Assembly (NCBI RefSeq): GCF_009765165.1
Contig: NZ_VLNU01000001.1
Span: forward strand, 3,106,247 to 3,170,246
DNA from: Lysobacter panacisoli
GTDB taxonomy: Bacteria; Pseudomonadota; Gammaproteobacteria; Xanthomonadales; Xanthomonadaceae
Reading direction: 5' to 3'
DNA: 64,000 bases
Part shown: in pieces, positions 20,662 to 30,384 of the stretch
Position numbering within the stretch: position 1 is the first letter of the stretch
How the letters are laid out: the number at the start of each line of letters is the position of its first letter
Position numbers and translations under genes: made by a program
The notes under the pieces: generated by a model
Seen by the model: the letters and a program-made list of their open reading frames with translations, nothing else
Databases searched by the model: none
What the model was told of the DNA's origin: nothing

Positions 20662-22329
20662 TCACACCACGTCCGCCAGCAGCCGCTTCGCCGCCGCGCG
20701 AGCTTCGCGGGTCAGTTCGACGCCGCCGAGCATGCGCGCCAGTTCTTCCTCGCGTTCCTTTGCGCCGAGCGACTGCACGGCGCTCTGGGTCACGCCCTCG
20801 CTGGCCGCCTTGCTGACGCGGTAATGCGCATGTCCCTGTGCGGCCACCTGCGGCAGGTGGGTCACGCACAGCACCTGTCGGCTGGCGCCAAGCGCGCGCA
20901 GCTTCTGGCCGACGATCTCCGCGACCGCGCCGCCGATGCCGGTGTCGACCTCGTCGAACACCATCGTCGGCACCGCGTCCATGCCCAGTGCGGCGACTTC
21001 GATCGCCAGCGAGATGCGCGAGAGTTCGCCGCCGGAGGCGACCTTTCGCAGCGGCCGTGCGGGTTGGCCCGGGTTGGCGGCGACCATGAATTCCACGCGC
21101 TCGCCGCCCTGCGGGTCGGGGCGATCACCGTCGTGGGGTTCGAGTTCGACGTCGAAGCGTCCGCCGCCCATGCCCAGTTCGGCGATCAGCGCGGTGGTGC
21201 CCTGCGCCAGGCGTTGCGCGGCCTCTCGGCGATGCGCGCCGAGGATGTCGGCGGCCTCGCGCCAGGCACGGCGGGCGCCGTCGATCTCGCCGTCGAGGTG
21301 CGCCAGTCGAACGCCTGCACCGCGCAGCGTGTCCAGTTCCGCGACGATGGCGTCGCGCTGCGCGGCCAGTTGTTCCGGTGCGACGCGGTGCTTGCGGGCC
21401 AGTTCGTGCATGCGACCGAGACGGTGCTCCAGCGCGTCGAACGTGGAGGGATCCAGGTCCAGGTCGCTGCGCACGCGATCGAGCAGGGCCAGCGCCTCGT
21501 CGATCTGGATTGCGGCCGCGTCGAGCATCGCATCGACCTCGCCCAGGCGCGGTTCGTGTTCGCTCACGCGCTGCAGGTCGGAACGCACGTGTTGCAGCGT
21601 GCGCGACAGGGAGGGCTCCTCGTCGCCACCGAGCTGGGCGAATGCGCCCTCGCAGGCAGCGATCAGGCCGGCTGCGTGCGCATGGCGGCGATGGTCGGCC
21701 TGCAGGCGCGCGATGGCGTCGGGCTCCAGTTCTTCGCGATCGAGTTCGGCGTGCTGGTGTTCCAGCCAGTCGATGCGATCGGACACGTCGCCCTGTGCGG
21801 ACAGCGCGTCGCGCTCGGCGATCAGCGCGGTCCATGCCGTCGCGGCGGCCTCGACCGCGCGTAGTTCGCCGTCGTGACGGCCGAACGCGTCGAGCAGGGC
21901 AAGCTGGCTCGGGCGTGAGAGCAGGGCCTGGTGTTCGTGCTGGCCGTGGATTTCGACCAGCAGCCCGGCCAGTTCACCCAGTTGCCCCAGCGTCACCGGA
22001 CGGCCGTTAACCCAGGCGCGCGATCCGCCGTCACGGCGGATGACGCGGCGGATCTGGCAGGCGTCGTCCTCGTCGAGTTCGTTCTCGCGCAGCCAGGCCT
22101 GGGCCAGTGGCACGTCGTCGAGGGAAAACTCGGCGGTCAGCTCGGCACGGTCGGCGCCGTGGCGCACGACGCCGCTGTCCGCGCGCAGGCCTGACAGCAG
22201 GCCCAGCGCATCGACCAGCAGAGACTTGCCGGCGCCGGTTTCTCCGGAGATGACGGTGAGACCCGGGCCGAAGGAGAGTTCGGCCCCGGTGACGACGGCG
22301 AATTGTTTGAGCGAGAGATGGACGAGCAT
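20662..22329 (-). CDS. recN: DNA repair protein RecN
   Basis: The 555-residue SMC-like ATPase acts in double-strand break repair. Walker A is GETGAGKSLLVDAL near the N-terminus, a central coiled-coil region follows, and the C-terminal ABC motifs include GGELSRISLA and VFDEVDTGIGG. The ATG at 22329 gives the standard MLVHLSLKQFAVV start; the longer upstream frame is antisense to hrcA. recN is often SOS-regulated, but I see no copy of the local LexA palindrome before it. Confidence 0.96.
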   Translation of the reverse strand: MLVHLSLKQFAVVTGAELSFGPGLTVISGETGAGKSLLVDALGLLSGLRADSGVVRHGADRAELTAEFSLDDVPLAQAWLRENELDEDDACQIRRVIRRDGGSRAWVNGRPVTLGQLGELAGLLVEIHGQHEHQALLSRPSQLALLDAFGRHDGELRAVEAAATAWTALIAERDALSAQGDVSDRIDWLEHQHAELDREELEPDAIARLQADHRRHAHAAGLIAACEGAFAQLGGDEEPSLSRTLQHVRSDLQRVSEHEPRLGEVDAMLDAAAIQIDEALALLDRVRSDLDLDPSTFDALEHRLGRMHELARKHRVAPEQLAAQRDAIVAELDTLRGAGVRLAHLDGEIDGARRAWREAADILGAHRREAAQRLAQGTTALIAELGMGGGRFDVELEPHDGDRPDPQGGERVEFMVAANPGQPARPLRKVASGGELSRISLAIEVAALGMDAVPTMVFDEVDTGIGGAVAEIVGQKLRALGASRQVLCVTHLPQVAAQGHAHYRVSKAASEGVTQSAVQSLGAKEREEELARMLGGVELTREARAAAKRLLADVV

Positions 22330-22405
22330 CGGACCGCGATTGTGCCCTGTGTGGGTTGCGGCTTGATAGCGGGGCGGCGTCTCAGGAGGTGAGAGCGCGA
22401 TGGCG

Positions 22406-22441
22406 CTTGCACCGCGCGGTAAGCCGTCATATATCGCGACC
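22406..22441 (+). promoter_or_regulatory. hrcA promoter, predicted leaderless start
   Basis: TTGCAC (22407-22412) and TATATC (22430-22435) are separated by 17 bases, a strong sigma-70 promoter, with the ATG only 6 bases after the -10. Transcription would start at or next to the start codon. The overlapping CTTGCA-N14-GTCATAT also loosely resembles a sigma-32 promoter. Confidence 0.6.
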
Positions 22442-23491
22442 ATGAACCGAAAAGCCGCCGACCCCAGCCTCGACCCGCGCGCCCGGCAGCTGCTGCGCAC
22501 GCTGATCGGGCGCTATATCCATAGCGGCGAGCCGGTGGGGTCGCAGACGCTGGCGCGCCACGCCGGGCTGGACGTGAGCCCGGCGACGATCCGCAACATC
22601 CTGGCCGACCTAGAGGACGCGGGCCTGCTCAGCGCGCCGCACCATTCGGCCGGGCGCATCCCGACCGCGCAGGGCTACCGGTTGTTCGTGGATTCGCTGC
22701 TGCAGGTCCGGCCGCTGCCCGACAGCGACCTGGCTCGCCTGCGCGGCGAGCTGCCGGCGGGGTCGGGGACGCAGGCCCTGTTGGGCAGCGCGTCGGAGCT
22801 GCTGTCGGCCATGACCCACTTCGTCGGTGTGGTCAGCGTGCCGCGCCGCGAGCAGTTCGCCTTCCGTCGTATCGACTTCGTCCCACTCGACGCCCAGCGC
22901 GTGCTGGCGATCCTGGTGTTCGCCGACAACGAGGTGCAGAACCGCATCGTCCAGACTCGGCGCGCGTTCGACGCCGGCGAGCTGGAACGCGTGGCGAACT
23001 ACCTCAACGCGCACTTCGCCGGGCGCACCATCGTCGACATCCGCGCCACCCTGCTGCAGGAACTGCGCACCGCGCAGGACGAGATGCAGTCGCTGCTGGC
23101 GCAGTCGGTCGAGCTGGCCGAACAGGCGCTGGCCCCGTCCGGCGACGACATGGTCCTGGCCGGGCAGACCCGGCTGATGGGCGTGCAGGACCTGGCCGAC
23201 CTGGATCGCCTGCGCGAGCTGTTCGACGCCTTCGCCCGCAAGCGCGAGATCCTGCAACTGCTCGAACGCACGGTGCAGGCCCCGGGCATGCGCATCTTCA
23301 TCGGCGAGGAAACCGGCCTGGCCCCGATGGAGGGGATGTCGCTGGTGACCGCGCCCTACGCCTCGGGCAGCGGCCAGGTGCTGGGCGTGCTGGGGGTGAT
23401 CGGGCCCACGCGCATGGCCTACGACCGGGTCATCCCGGTCGTGCAGGCCGCCGCCGACGCCCTCGGCGCGGCCCTGAACCGGGACACCTGA
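22442..23491 (+). CDS. hrcA: heat-inducible transcription repressor HrcA
   Basis: The 349-residue repressor normally binds CIRCE elements and controls groE or dnaK operons. The N-terminal winged helix (RQLLRTLIGRYIHSGEPVGSQTLAR, SPATIRNILADLEDAGLL) and C-terminal GAF-like region (IFIGEET, GVLGVIGPTRMAYDR) are clear. Co-location with grpE-dnaK-dnaJ is typical of beta- and some gamma-proteobacteria. No CIRCE palindrome is visible upstream of hrcA, grpE or dnaK, so its targets may lie elsewhere, such as groESL. Confidence 0.95.
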   Translation: MNRKAADPSLDPRARQLLRTLIGRYIHSGEPVGSQTLARHAGLDVSPATIRNILADLEDAGLLSAPHHSAGRIPTAQGYRLFVDSLLQVRPLPDSDLARLRGELPAGSGTQALLGSASELLSAMTHFVGVVSVPRREQFAFRRIDFVPLDAQRVLAILVFADNEVQNRIVQTRRAFDAGELERVANYLNAHFAGRTIVDIRATLLQELRTAQDEMQSLLAQSVELAEQALAPSGDDMVLAGQTRLMGVQDLADLDRLRELFDAFARKREILQLLERTVQAPGMRIFIGEETGLAPMEGMSLVTAPYASGSGQVLGVLGVIGPTRMAYDRVIPVVQAAADALGAALNRDT

Positions 23492-23549
23492 GCCCCGCGT
23501 GCGGCGATGGCCGGCCGGCGCCGGCGCGTTCGTCTTGGACCGTGCTTGT

Positions 23550-23577
23550 CTTGAATCCCGTGGCGGCGGCCCCATTG
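23550..23577 (+). promoter_or_regulatory. sigma-32-type heat-shock promoter for grpE
   Basis: CTTGAA (23550-23555) and CCCCATTG (23570-23577) are separated by 14 bases, a close match to the RpoH consensus. It lies 72 bases before the grpE ATG. Confidence 0.8.
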
Positions 23578-23649
23578 CTGCCGTAACGCGCCTTCGAGCG
23601 CGGTTTTCCGCATGTTTGAGCGCCACTGGCGCAGGGATGGAGCAACCGC

Positions 23650-24171
23650 ATGACCAGCAACACTTCCGGCGAAACCCCCGACACCGCCGACGTCGCCACC
23701 GAGAACGACGGCGCCACGCTTGCCACGCAGCTCGAGGCGGCGCAGGCCGAACTGACGCAGTTGCGCGACGAGATCCTGCGCGATCGCGCCGAGCTGGAGA
23801 ACCAGCGCAGGCGCATGACGCGCGACATCGACACCGCGCGCAAATTCGCCAACGAACGCCTCCTCGGCGAGCTGCTGCCGGTCATCGACAGCCTGGAAGC
23901 CGGCCTGGCCGTGCAGTCCGACACCGCCCAGCACCTGCGCGAGGGCATGGAGCTGACCCTGCGCCAGCTGCTCAAGGTCGCAGGCGACAACGGCCTGGTC
24001 GCGGTCGATCCGTCCGGACAGCCGTTCGATCCGGAGCGTCACCAGGCGATGAGCATGGTCGAGAGTCCCGCGCACGCGCCCGGCGACGTGGTCCAGGTCT
24101 ACCAGAAGGGCTGGCTGCTGAACGACCGGCTGCTGCGTCCGGCCCTGGTCGTCGTCGCGCGCCACGACTGA
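23650..24171 (+). CDS. grpE: nucleotide exchange factor GrpE
   Basis: The 173-residue co-chaperone releases ADP from DnaK. An acidic/polar N-terminus precedes a long dimerising helix (ELTQLRDEILRDRAELENQRRRM), with the wing domain at the C-terminus (HQAMSMVES, VVQVYQKGWLLNDRLLRPALV). It lies 154 bases upstream of dnaK and has its own heat-shock-type promoter. Confidence 0.96.
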   Translation: MTSNTSGETPDTADVATENDGATLATQLEAAQAELTQLRDEILRDRAELENQRRRMTRDIDTARKFANERLLGELLPVIDSLEAGLAVQSDTAQHLREGMELTLRQLLKVAGDNGLVAVDPSGQPFDPERHQAMSMVESPAHAPGDVVQVYQKGWLLNDRLLRPALVVVARHD

Positions 24172-24236
24172 CGCGCGCCTTCGCGGGGCGGGCGTCCGCG
24201 ATGGCCCTTCGATGCCATCGATGGACACGTCCTCCC

Positions 24237-24264
24237 CTTGAAGGACGGTGCCAGACCCCCAGAT
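24237..24264 (+). promoter_or_regulatory. sigma-32-type heat-shock promoter for dnaK
   Basis: CTTGAA (24237-24242) and CCCCAGAT (24257-24264) are separated by 14 bases, giving a second RpoH-like promoter with the same spacing as the one before grpE. It lies about 61 bases before the dnaK ATG. Confidence 0.75.
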
Positions 24265-24325
24265 AGCGGACAACGGCGGATATCACCGCCCCAGACATTC
24301 AAAGCATTCGAGAGGGAGCAAACAC

Positions 24326-26245
24326 ATGGGCAAGATCATCGGCATCGACCTCGGCACGACCAATTCGTGCGTGGCGATCATGGAAGGCGGCAAGCCGCGC
24401 GTCATCGAGAACGCGGAGGGTGATCGCACCACGCCGTCCATCGTCGCCTTCACCAAGGACGGCGAAGTGCTCGTCGGCGCCTCGGCCAAGCGCCAGGCCG
24501 TCACCAATCCCAAGAACACCTTCTTCGCCGTCAAGCGCCTGATCGGCCGCAAGTTCACCGACGCCGAAGTGCAGAAGGACATCGGCCTCGTTCCGTACAA
24601 GATCACCCAGCACGAGAACGGCGACGCCTGGGTCGAGACCGCCGAAGCCAAGAAGATGGCGCCGCAGCAGATCTCGGCCGAAGTGCTGGCCAAGATGAAG
24701 AAGACCGCCGAAGCGTATCTGGGCGAGGCCGTCACCGAGGCGGTCATCACCGTGCCGGCGTACTTCAACGACAGCCAGCGCCAGGCGACCAAGGACGCCG
24801 GTCGCATCGCCGGCCTGGACGTCAAGCGCATCATCAACGAGCCGACCGCGGCCGCGCTGGCCTATGGCATGGACAAGAAGGGCGGCGACCGCAAGGTGGC
24901 CGTGTACGACCTCGGCGGCGGCACGTTCGACGTGTCGATCATCGAGATCGCCTCGGTCGACGGCGAGATGCAGGTCGAGGTGCTGGCCACCAACGGCGAC
25001 ACGTTCCTGGGCGGTGAAGACTTCGACAAGCGCGTCATCGATTACCTCGTTGAGGAATTCCAGAAGGACCAGGGCATCGACCTGCGCAAGGATCCGCTGG
25101 CCCTGCAGCGCCTGAAGGACGCCGCCGAGCGCGCCAAGATCGAGCTGTCCAGCGCGCAGCAGACCGAAGTGAACCTGCCGTACGTGACGGCCGACGCGTC
25201 GGGTCCGAAGCACCTCAACATCAAGCTGACCCGCGCCAAGCTTGAAGCGCTGGTCGAGGACCTGATCAAGAAGTCGATCGAGCCGTGCCGCATCGCGCTG
25301 AACGACGCCGGCCTGCGCGCCAGCGAGATCAGCGAAGTGATCCTGGTCGGTGGCCAGACCCGCATGCCCAAGGTGCAGGCGGCGGTCACCGAGTTCTTCG
25401 GCAAGGAGCCGCGCAAGGACGTCAACCCGGACGAGGCCGTGGCCGTCGGTGCGGCGATCCAGGGCGGCGTGCTGCAGGGCGACGTCAAGGACGTGCTGCT
25501 GCTCGACGTGACCCCGCTGTCGCTGGGCATCGAGACGCTGGGTGGCGTGTTCACCAAGATCATCGAGAAGAACACCACGATCCCGACCAAGGCCTCGCAG
25601 GTGTTCTCCACCGCCGAGGACAACCAGTCGGCCGTGACCGTGCACGTGCTGCAGGGCGAGCGCGAGCAGGCCCGCTACAACAAGTCGCTGGCCCGCTTCG
25701 ACCTGACCGGCATCGAGGCCGCGCCGCGCGGCATGCCGCAGGTGGAAGTGTCCTTCGACATCGACGCCAACGGCATCCTGCACGTGTCGGCCAAGGACAA
25801 GAAGAACGGCAAGGAGCAGAAGGTCGAGATCAAGGCCGGCTCGGGCCTGTCCGAGGACGAGATCGCCAAGATGGTCGCCGACGCGGAAGCCCACCGCGAG
25901 GAAGACCAGAAGTTCCATGAGCTGGTCCAGGCCCGCAACCACGCCGACGCGCTGATCCACACCGCGCGCAGCGCGATCAAGGACAACGGCGACAAGGTGG
26001 CGGGCGACGTGATCGGCCGCACCGAAGGCGCGATCGCCGAGCTCGAGACCGCGATGCGCGGCGACGACAAGGCCCAGATCGAGGCCAAGTCGAAGTCGCT
26101 GGAAGAGGCCGCGCAGTCGCTGTTCGCTGCGGCTTCGGCCGGTCAGCCGGGCGGCCCGGATGCCGGTGCCGGTCCGGCCGGTGGCGCCAAGTCCGACGAC
26201 GTGGTGGACGCGGAGTTCACCGAGGTCAAGGACGACAAGAAGTAA
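24326..26245 (+). CDS. dnaK: chaperone protein DnaK (Hsp70)
   Basis: The 639-residue ATP-driven chaperone has its ATPase domain at about 1-385 ([41 protein letters not shown]), the interdomain linker [13 protein letters not shown], a substrate-binding beta domain, and a helical lid ending in the standard [12 protein letters not shown] tail. The ATG at 24326 follows GAGGGAG. It is transcribed with dnaJ downstream. Confidence 0.98.
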   Translation: MGKIIGIDLGTTNSCVAIMEGGKPRVIENAEGDRTTPSIVAFTKDGEVLVGASAKRQAVTNPKNTFFAVKRLIGRKFTDAEVQKDIGLVPYKITQHENGDAWVETAEAKKMAPQQISAEVLAKMKKTAEAYLGEAVTEAVITVPAYFNDSQRQATKDAGRIAGLDVKRIINEPTAAALAYGMDKKGGDRKVAVYDLGGGTFDVSIIEIASVDGEMQVEVLATNGDTFLGGEDFDKRVIDYLVEEFQKDQGIDLRKDPLALQRLKDAAERAKIELSSAQQTEVNLPYVTADASGPKHLNIKLTRAKLEALVEDLIKKSIEPCRIALNDAGLRASEISEVILVGGQTRMPKVQAAVTEFFGKEPRKDVNPDEAVAVGAAIQGGVLQGDVKDVLLLDVTPLSLGIETLGGVFTKIIEKNTTIPTKASQVFSTAEDNQSAVTVHVLQGEREQARYNKSLARFDLTGIEAAPRGMPQVEVSFDIDANGILHVSAKDKKNGKEQKVEIKAGSGLSEDEIAKMVADAEAHREEDQKFHELVQARNHADALIHTARSAIKDNGDKVAGDVIGRTEGAIAELETAMRGDDKAQIEAKSKSLEEAAQSLFAAASAGQPGGPDAGAGPAGGAKSDDVVDAEFTEVKDDKK

Positions 26246-26383
26246 GGCGGGAATAGGGAGTCGGGAATCGGGAATCGTGGGCGCGCGCCGCCTTCACCTT
26301 CCCGGTTCCCGTTCTTGTGTCCGTGAGCCGCAAGGCTCGAGCTCCAGACGATTCTCCATTCTCCATTCCCGATATCCGGCTCC
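26246..26383 (+). repeat. dnaK-dnaJ spacer with inverted GGGAATC / GATTCCC-type repeats
   Basis: Purine-rich repeats built from GGGAGTCGGGAATCGGGAATCG (about 26251-26277) are mirrored by pyrimidine-rich GATTCTCCATTCTCCATTCCCGAT (about 26350-26374). The ends of the spacer could pair and bring dnaJ close to dnaK in the transcript. Similar GGGAATCGGGA strings are common in Xanthomonadaceae intergenic DNA. No gene is visible here. Confidence 0.5.
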
Positions 26384-27505
26384 ATGAGCAAACGCGACTA
26401 CTACGAAGCACTGGGCGTGGCCCGCGATGCCAGCGACGAAGACCTGAAGAAGGCCTATCGCCGCTGCGCGATGAAGTACCACCCGGACCGCAACCCCGGC
26501 GACGCAGCCGCGGAAGCCTCCTTCAAGGAGTGCAAGGAAGCCTACGAAGTCCTGTCCGACGCCAACCGGCGCCGTGCCTACGACCAGCACGGCCATGCTG
26601 CGTTCGAGCACGGCATGGGCGGCGGCGGTGGCCAGGGTTACGCCGACATGGGCGACATCTTCGGCGACATCTTCGGCAACATCTTCGGTGGCGGTGCCGC
26701 GCGCGGTCCGCGTCGCGGTGCCGACATCGGCTACGTGATGGAACTGTCGCTGGAAGAGGCCGTCGGCGGCACCGACAAGACCATCGAGATCCCGACGCTC
26801 GACGAGTGCACGACCTGCGACGGCTCCGGCTCGGCAGACGGCAAGCTGGAAACCTGCGAAACCTGCCACGGTCGCGGTCAGGTGCGCTTCCAGCGCGGCA
26901 TTTTCTCGATGCAGCAGGCCTGCCCGCATTGCGGCGGTCGCGGCAAGACCATCCCCAATCCCTGCGCGGACTGCAACGGGCAGGGCCGCGTGGAGCGGAC
27001 CAAGACGCTGCAGGTGAAGATCCCCGCGGGCGTCGACAACGGCGACCGCATCCGCCTGGCGGGCGAGGGCGAGGCCGGTCCGGCCGGATCGCCGCCCGGC
27101 GATCTTTACGTCGACGTGCGCGTGCGCGAGCACGATATTTTCCAGCGCGACGGCGACGACCTGCACTGCGAAGTGCCGATCCGCATCTCGCAGGCCGCGC
27201 TCGGCGACTCGATCCGCGTGCCGACCCTCGGCGGCGAGGCCGAGTTGCGCATTCCCGCCGAGACCCAGACCGGCAGGCTGTTCCGCCTGCGCGACCTCGG
27301 CGTGAAGTCGGTACGCAGCCGCAAGCCCGGCGATCTGTATTGCCGCGTGGTGGTGGAAACGCCGGTCAACCTGACCAACGAGCAGCGCGAGCTGCTGGAG
27401 AAGTTCGAGGCGACGTTCGTCGGCGACAACGCGCGCCGCCATTCGCCGCGTTCGTCCACCTTCATGGACGGCGTGAAGGGCTTCTGGGACCGCATGACGT
27501 CCTGA
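26384..27505 (+). CDS. dnaJ: chaperone protein DnaJ (Hsp40)
   Basis: The 373-residue type I J-protein stimulates DnaK ATPase. The J domain (about 1-70) has the HPD motif in [10 protein letters not shown], then a glycine-rich region with repeated GDIFG units. Next come four zinc-binding CxxCxGxG repeats ([32 protein letters not shown]) and the C-terminal substrate domain. It follows dnaK. A GC-rich hairpin after the stop (27512-27533) separates it from the convergent gene. Confidence 0.98.
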   Translation: MSKRDYYEALGVARDASDEDLKKAYRRCAMKYHPDRNPGDAAAEASFKECKEAYEVLSDANRRRAYDQHGHAAFEHGMGGGGGQGYADMGDIFGDIFGNIFGGGAARGPRRGADIGYVMELSLEEAVGGTDKTIEIPTLDECTTCDGSGSADGKLETCETCHGRGQVRFQRGIFSMQQACPHCGGRGKTIPNPCADCNGQGRVERTKTLQVKIPAGVDNGDRIRLAGEGEAGPAGSPPGDLYVDVRVREHDIFQRDGDDLHCEVPIRISQAALGDSIRVPTLGGEAELRIPAETQTGRLFRLRDLGVKSVRSRKPGDLYCRVVVETPVNLTNEQRELLEKFEATFVGDNARRHSPRSSTFMDGVKGFWDRMTS

Positions 27506-27511
27506 TCCATC

Positions 27512-27533
27512 GCGGCGCGCTCTGGCGCGCCGC
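27512..27533. terminator. hairpin between convergent dnaJ and GST-like gene
   Basis: GCGGCGCGC (27512-27520) and GCGCGCCGC (27525-27533) form a perfect 9-bp stem with a TCTG loop. There is no T-run, so termination efficiency is uncertain. Confidence 0.5.
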
Positions 27534-27535
27534 GC

Positions 27536-28297
27536 TCATTCCACCGCGTTCAACTGCGAATACGTCGTCGCTGGCGATGCGGCCAGGCGCGCGCGCCAGT
27601 CGAGCAGGTCGCGATACTCGGCGGCCAGCGCCGGATCGCTCCAGCAGCGCCGCGTCGCGGGCCCCAGCGGCGGTACGCTGCGTGCGATCGGCGCGATCGT
27701 CTCCAGCACGACCGCCATCGCGATGTCCGCGTAACCGAACGTCCCGAGCAGATGGTCGCCGCCCCGTGCGGCCAGCGCCACGCGCGTGACCTCCAGTGCG
27801 CGCCGCAACGCACCCGGCTGCACCAGGTGCGCATACTTGCGGTCGAGCCGGCGCGCCGCGTCGCGCGCGACGAAGCGCAACGGAGCCGGCGGAATCCACG
27901 GCATCGTCGAAGCGGTGGCTTCATCCAGCGCGGCGGGATCGGCCAGCACGCAACGCACAACACGCGTGCGGCCTTCGGCCAGCGCGGCTTCGCTGAGCTC
28001 GTTCCACGGTTCGATGTGCGCGAAGTCGCCGAGCCGGCCGTCGCCCGCGCGCGCCGCCGCGAATCGCGCGATGTCCCACGAACCACGCACCGCACCGTCG
28101 CCGAGCAGCAACACCGGCACCGACACCATTCCCGACCCTTGCCGCAACCGCCAGCGCAACCACGGTTCGCTCAGCGTCGGCGTGTATTCGCGATAGGCGA
28201 AGTCGACGCCGCAGGCTTCCAGCGCCCAGCGGGCCTTCTGCGTCCACGGCGAGAAAGATTCGCCCACCAGCAATGGCATTACGGCACGTCGCGTCAT
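27536..28297 (-). CDS. glutathione S-transferase-like protein
   Basis: The 253-residue protein has a thioredoxin-like N-terminal domain (LLVGESFSPWTQKARWALE, with the VPVLLLGDG turn and GSWDIARF) followed by a helical C-terminal domain, the GST architecture. The SPWTQKA segment corresponds to the usual active-site loop near strand 1. The substrate is unknown. The start is uncertain between ATG 28297 and ATG 28279, neither with a clear ribosome site. It is convergent with dnaJ and divergent from the DUF3857 gene. Confidence 0.78.
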   Translation of the reverse strand: MTRRAVMPLLVGESFSPWTQKARWALEACGVDFAYREYTPTLSEPWLRWRLRQGSGMVSVPVLLLGDGAVRGSWDIARFAAARAGDGRLGDFAHIEPWNELSEAALAEGRTRVVRCVLADPAALDEATASTMPWIPPAPLRFVARDAARRLDRKYAHLVQPGALRRALEVTRVALAARGGDHLLGTFGYADIAMAVVLETIAPIARSVPPLGPATRRCWSDPALAAEYRDLLDWRARLAASPATTYSQLNAVE

Positions 28298-28418
28298 GGC
28301 GGCAGCGGTGAGTGCGTCGCGGCCAGTATCCGCGTTTCCGACGGTGGCCGTGGGATGCCGGCCTTGCGGTAGCATCGGCGCCCGGAGCGGTGACGGATTC
28401 ACCGTGATTGGGGGAAGC

Positions 28419-30293
28419 ATGTCGAAACGATGGAATGCGCGCGCCGTCGCGACCGCGCTGTGCCTGGTCTGTGCGCCGGCGATCGCGGCACCGGAACTGG
28501 AACCGCAGGACGAACGGTGGGCAGAGCACCTGCGCCTGGACGTGGCGTACGTCATCCAGGCTGACGGCACTTACACCGAGACGCGCGAACAGGCGATCAA
28601 GGTGCTCAAGCCGGAGGCGCTGGAGATCTTCAAGGACCGCACGATCGACTACAGCACCAGCATCCAGAAGGCCGATGTGCTGGAGGCCTACACGCTCAAG
28701 CCGGATGGCCGGCGTATCCCGGTGCCCAAGTCGAACTACCAGGTCCAGACAAGCGGCGGGCAGGGCGACGGCGGGCCGGTGTTCTCCGATCGCAGCTCGA
28801 TGACGGTGGTGTTCCCCGAACTCGCGGTGGGCGACACGACGGTGTTCAAGTACCGGCTGACTGCCTCGCAGCCGCTGTTCGACCGGCAGTTCTCGGAAGT
28901 GGAGACCTTCAGCCGCGAGACCTACTACGGCCAGGTCGATCTGCATTTCGACGCGCCGGCGGACCTGCCGGTCAAGCACGAGGCATGGCACATGCAGGTC
29001 GTCCGCGACGAAGTCGTCGGCGGTCGCCGCATCAACCATTGGCGCCTCAGCAATACCAGCCCGATCAAGTCCAGCGACCTGTCGGAGCTGTTCGAGTTCG
29101 AACGCCAGCCCGGCCTTGTGTATTCGACCTTCGCCACGTACGCCGACATCGCCCGCGTCTACGGCGAGCGGGCCATTCCCAAGGCGCAGCCCACGCCGCG
29201 CATCCGCAAGCTGGCCGACGAGATCGCCGGCAAGCGGCGCGAACCGCGCGACGTGGCGAAGGCGCTGTACGAGTGGGTTTCGACCAACATCACCTACGCG
29301 GGCAACTGCATCGGCCTTGGCGCGGTGGTGCCGCACGATCTCGACTTCGTGCTCGACAACCGCATGGGCGATTGCAAGGACCACGCGACGCTGCTGCAGG
29401 CGCTGCTCAGTGCGAAGGGGATCCAGAGCACGCAGGCGCTGATCAATTCCGGCGGGCTGTTCCGCCTGCCGCGCACGCCGGCGGTGGCGATGGTCAACCA
29501 CGTCATCAACTACCTGCCGCAGTGGGACCTGTACCTGGATGCCACCGGCAAGGGCATTCCGTTCGGCATGCTGCCCCTGGGCGACGTCGGCAAGCCGGTG
29601 TTCCTGGTCGAGGGCTATCGCGAGGGCACGCGCACACCGATGTTCGCGCCCGGCAGCACCCGACAAGTTGTGCGCACGCGCATGAAGATCGCCGTCGACG
29701 GTTCGATCGACGGCGAACAGGACGTGGAGCTGGAAGGCATGTACGCGGTCAACTCGCGTTCCGGGTTCCGCGGACTCACGCCCGCGCAGGTCAATGAGGG
29801 CGTGACGCGCTACTTCCAGCGGATCGGCACCGACGGCTCCGCCACGATCCGCATGGACGACGCGAAGCCGCTCGCCGACCGCTACCGCTATTCGGTGCAG
29901 TTCAAGGCGGGGCAGGCCGTGCCGGTGCCGGGCGCCTTCGCCCTGCAACCGATGATCCCCGGCGAAGCGCCGGTCGTGCGTTTCGCGTCCCAGGCCAATC
30001 TGGAAGTCGGCGATGGCGAAACCAACTGCACCAGCGGCTTCTCGCAGGAGGAGTACGTCATCGAGTTCGCCGATCCGACGCGCGTCGTCGCGGTGCCGCC
30101 GAACCTCGAACTCACTGGCGATTCGGTCAGCTACAAGGCGACCTACGCGATGGAAGGCAACACCATCCGCGTGACGCGCGTGCTCGACGACCGTACGCCG
30201 GGGCCGATCTGCCAGGCGTCGTACAACCGCGCCTACCAGGCTTTCATGAAGAAGGTGCTTACGAACCTGAAGGCCCAGGTCGTCTACCAGTAA
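28419..30293 (+). CDS. exported DUF3857 / transglutaminase-like protein
   Basis: The 624-residue protein has an N-terminal signal peptide (NARAVATALCLVCAPAIAA), an N-terminal DUF3857-type beta domain, then a transglutaminase-like core. The catalytic cysteine is in MGDCKDHATLLQALLSAKGI, with downstream histidine (VNHVINYL) and aspartate (LYLDAT) positioned as in that family. A C-terminal beta-rich region follows. The protein probably acts in the periplasm; the substrate is unknown. The ATG at 28419 has GGGGAAG upstream. Confidence 0.85.
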   Translation: MSKRWNARAVATALCLVCAPAIAAPELEPQDERWAEHLRLDVAYVIQADGTYTETREQAIKVLKPEALEIFKDRTIDYSTSIQKADVLEAYTLKPDGRRIPVPKSNYQVQTSGGQGDGGPVFSDRSSMTVVFPELAVGDTTVFKYRLTASQPLFDRQFSEVETFSRETYYGQVDLHFDAPADLPVKHEAWHMQVVRDEVVGGRRINHWRLSNTSPIKSSDLSELFEFERQPGLVYSTFATYADIARVYGERAIPKAQPTPRIRKLADEIAGKRREPRDVAKALYEWVSTNITYAGNCIGLGAVVPHDLDFVLDNRMGDCKDHATLLQALLSAKGIQSTQALINSGGLFRLPRTPAVAMVNHVINYLPQWDLYLDATGKGIPFGMLPLGDVGKPVFLVEGYREGTRTPMFAPGSTRQVVRTRMKIAVDGSIDGEQDVELEGMYAVNSRSGFRGLTPAQVNEGVTRYFQRIGTDGSATIRMDDAKPLADRYRYSVQFKAGQAVPVPGAFALQPMIPGEAPVVRFASQANLEVGDGETNCTSGFSQEEYVIEFADPTRVVAVPPNLELTGDSVSYKATYAMEGNTIRVTRVLDDRTPGPICQASYNRAYQAFMKKVLTNLKAQVVYQ

Positions 30294-30303
30294 GGCTCCG
30301 ATC

Positions 30304-30342
30304 CGCACCACCGGACGCACCTGCGCTGCGTCCGGTGGTGCG
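30304..30342 (+). terminator. 16-bp perfect hairpin after the DUF3857 gene
   Basis: CGCACCACCGGACGCA (30304-30319) pairs fully with TGCGTCCGGTGGTGCG (30327-30342) around a 7-base loop, 11 bases after the stop codon. It looks like a terminator, though only a short CTTGTC follows rather than a T-run. Confidence 0.6.
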
Positions 30343-30348
30343 CGACGC

Positions 30349-30384
30349 TTGTCCGCGCACGCGTGCAGCGATTAGCCTGCGCGC
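30349..30384 (+). promoter_or_regulatory. dapB promoter, predicted leaderless start
   Basis: TTGTCC (30349-30354) and TAGCCT (30373-30378) are 18 bases apart, and the dapB ATG follows the -10 by exactly 6 bases. There is no ribosome-binding sequence in those 6 bases. Confidence 0.5.
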
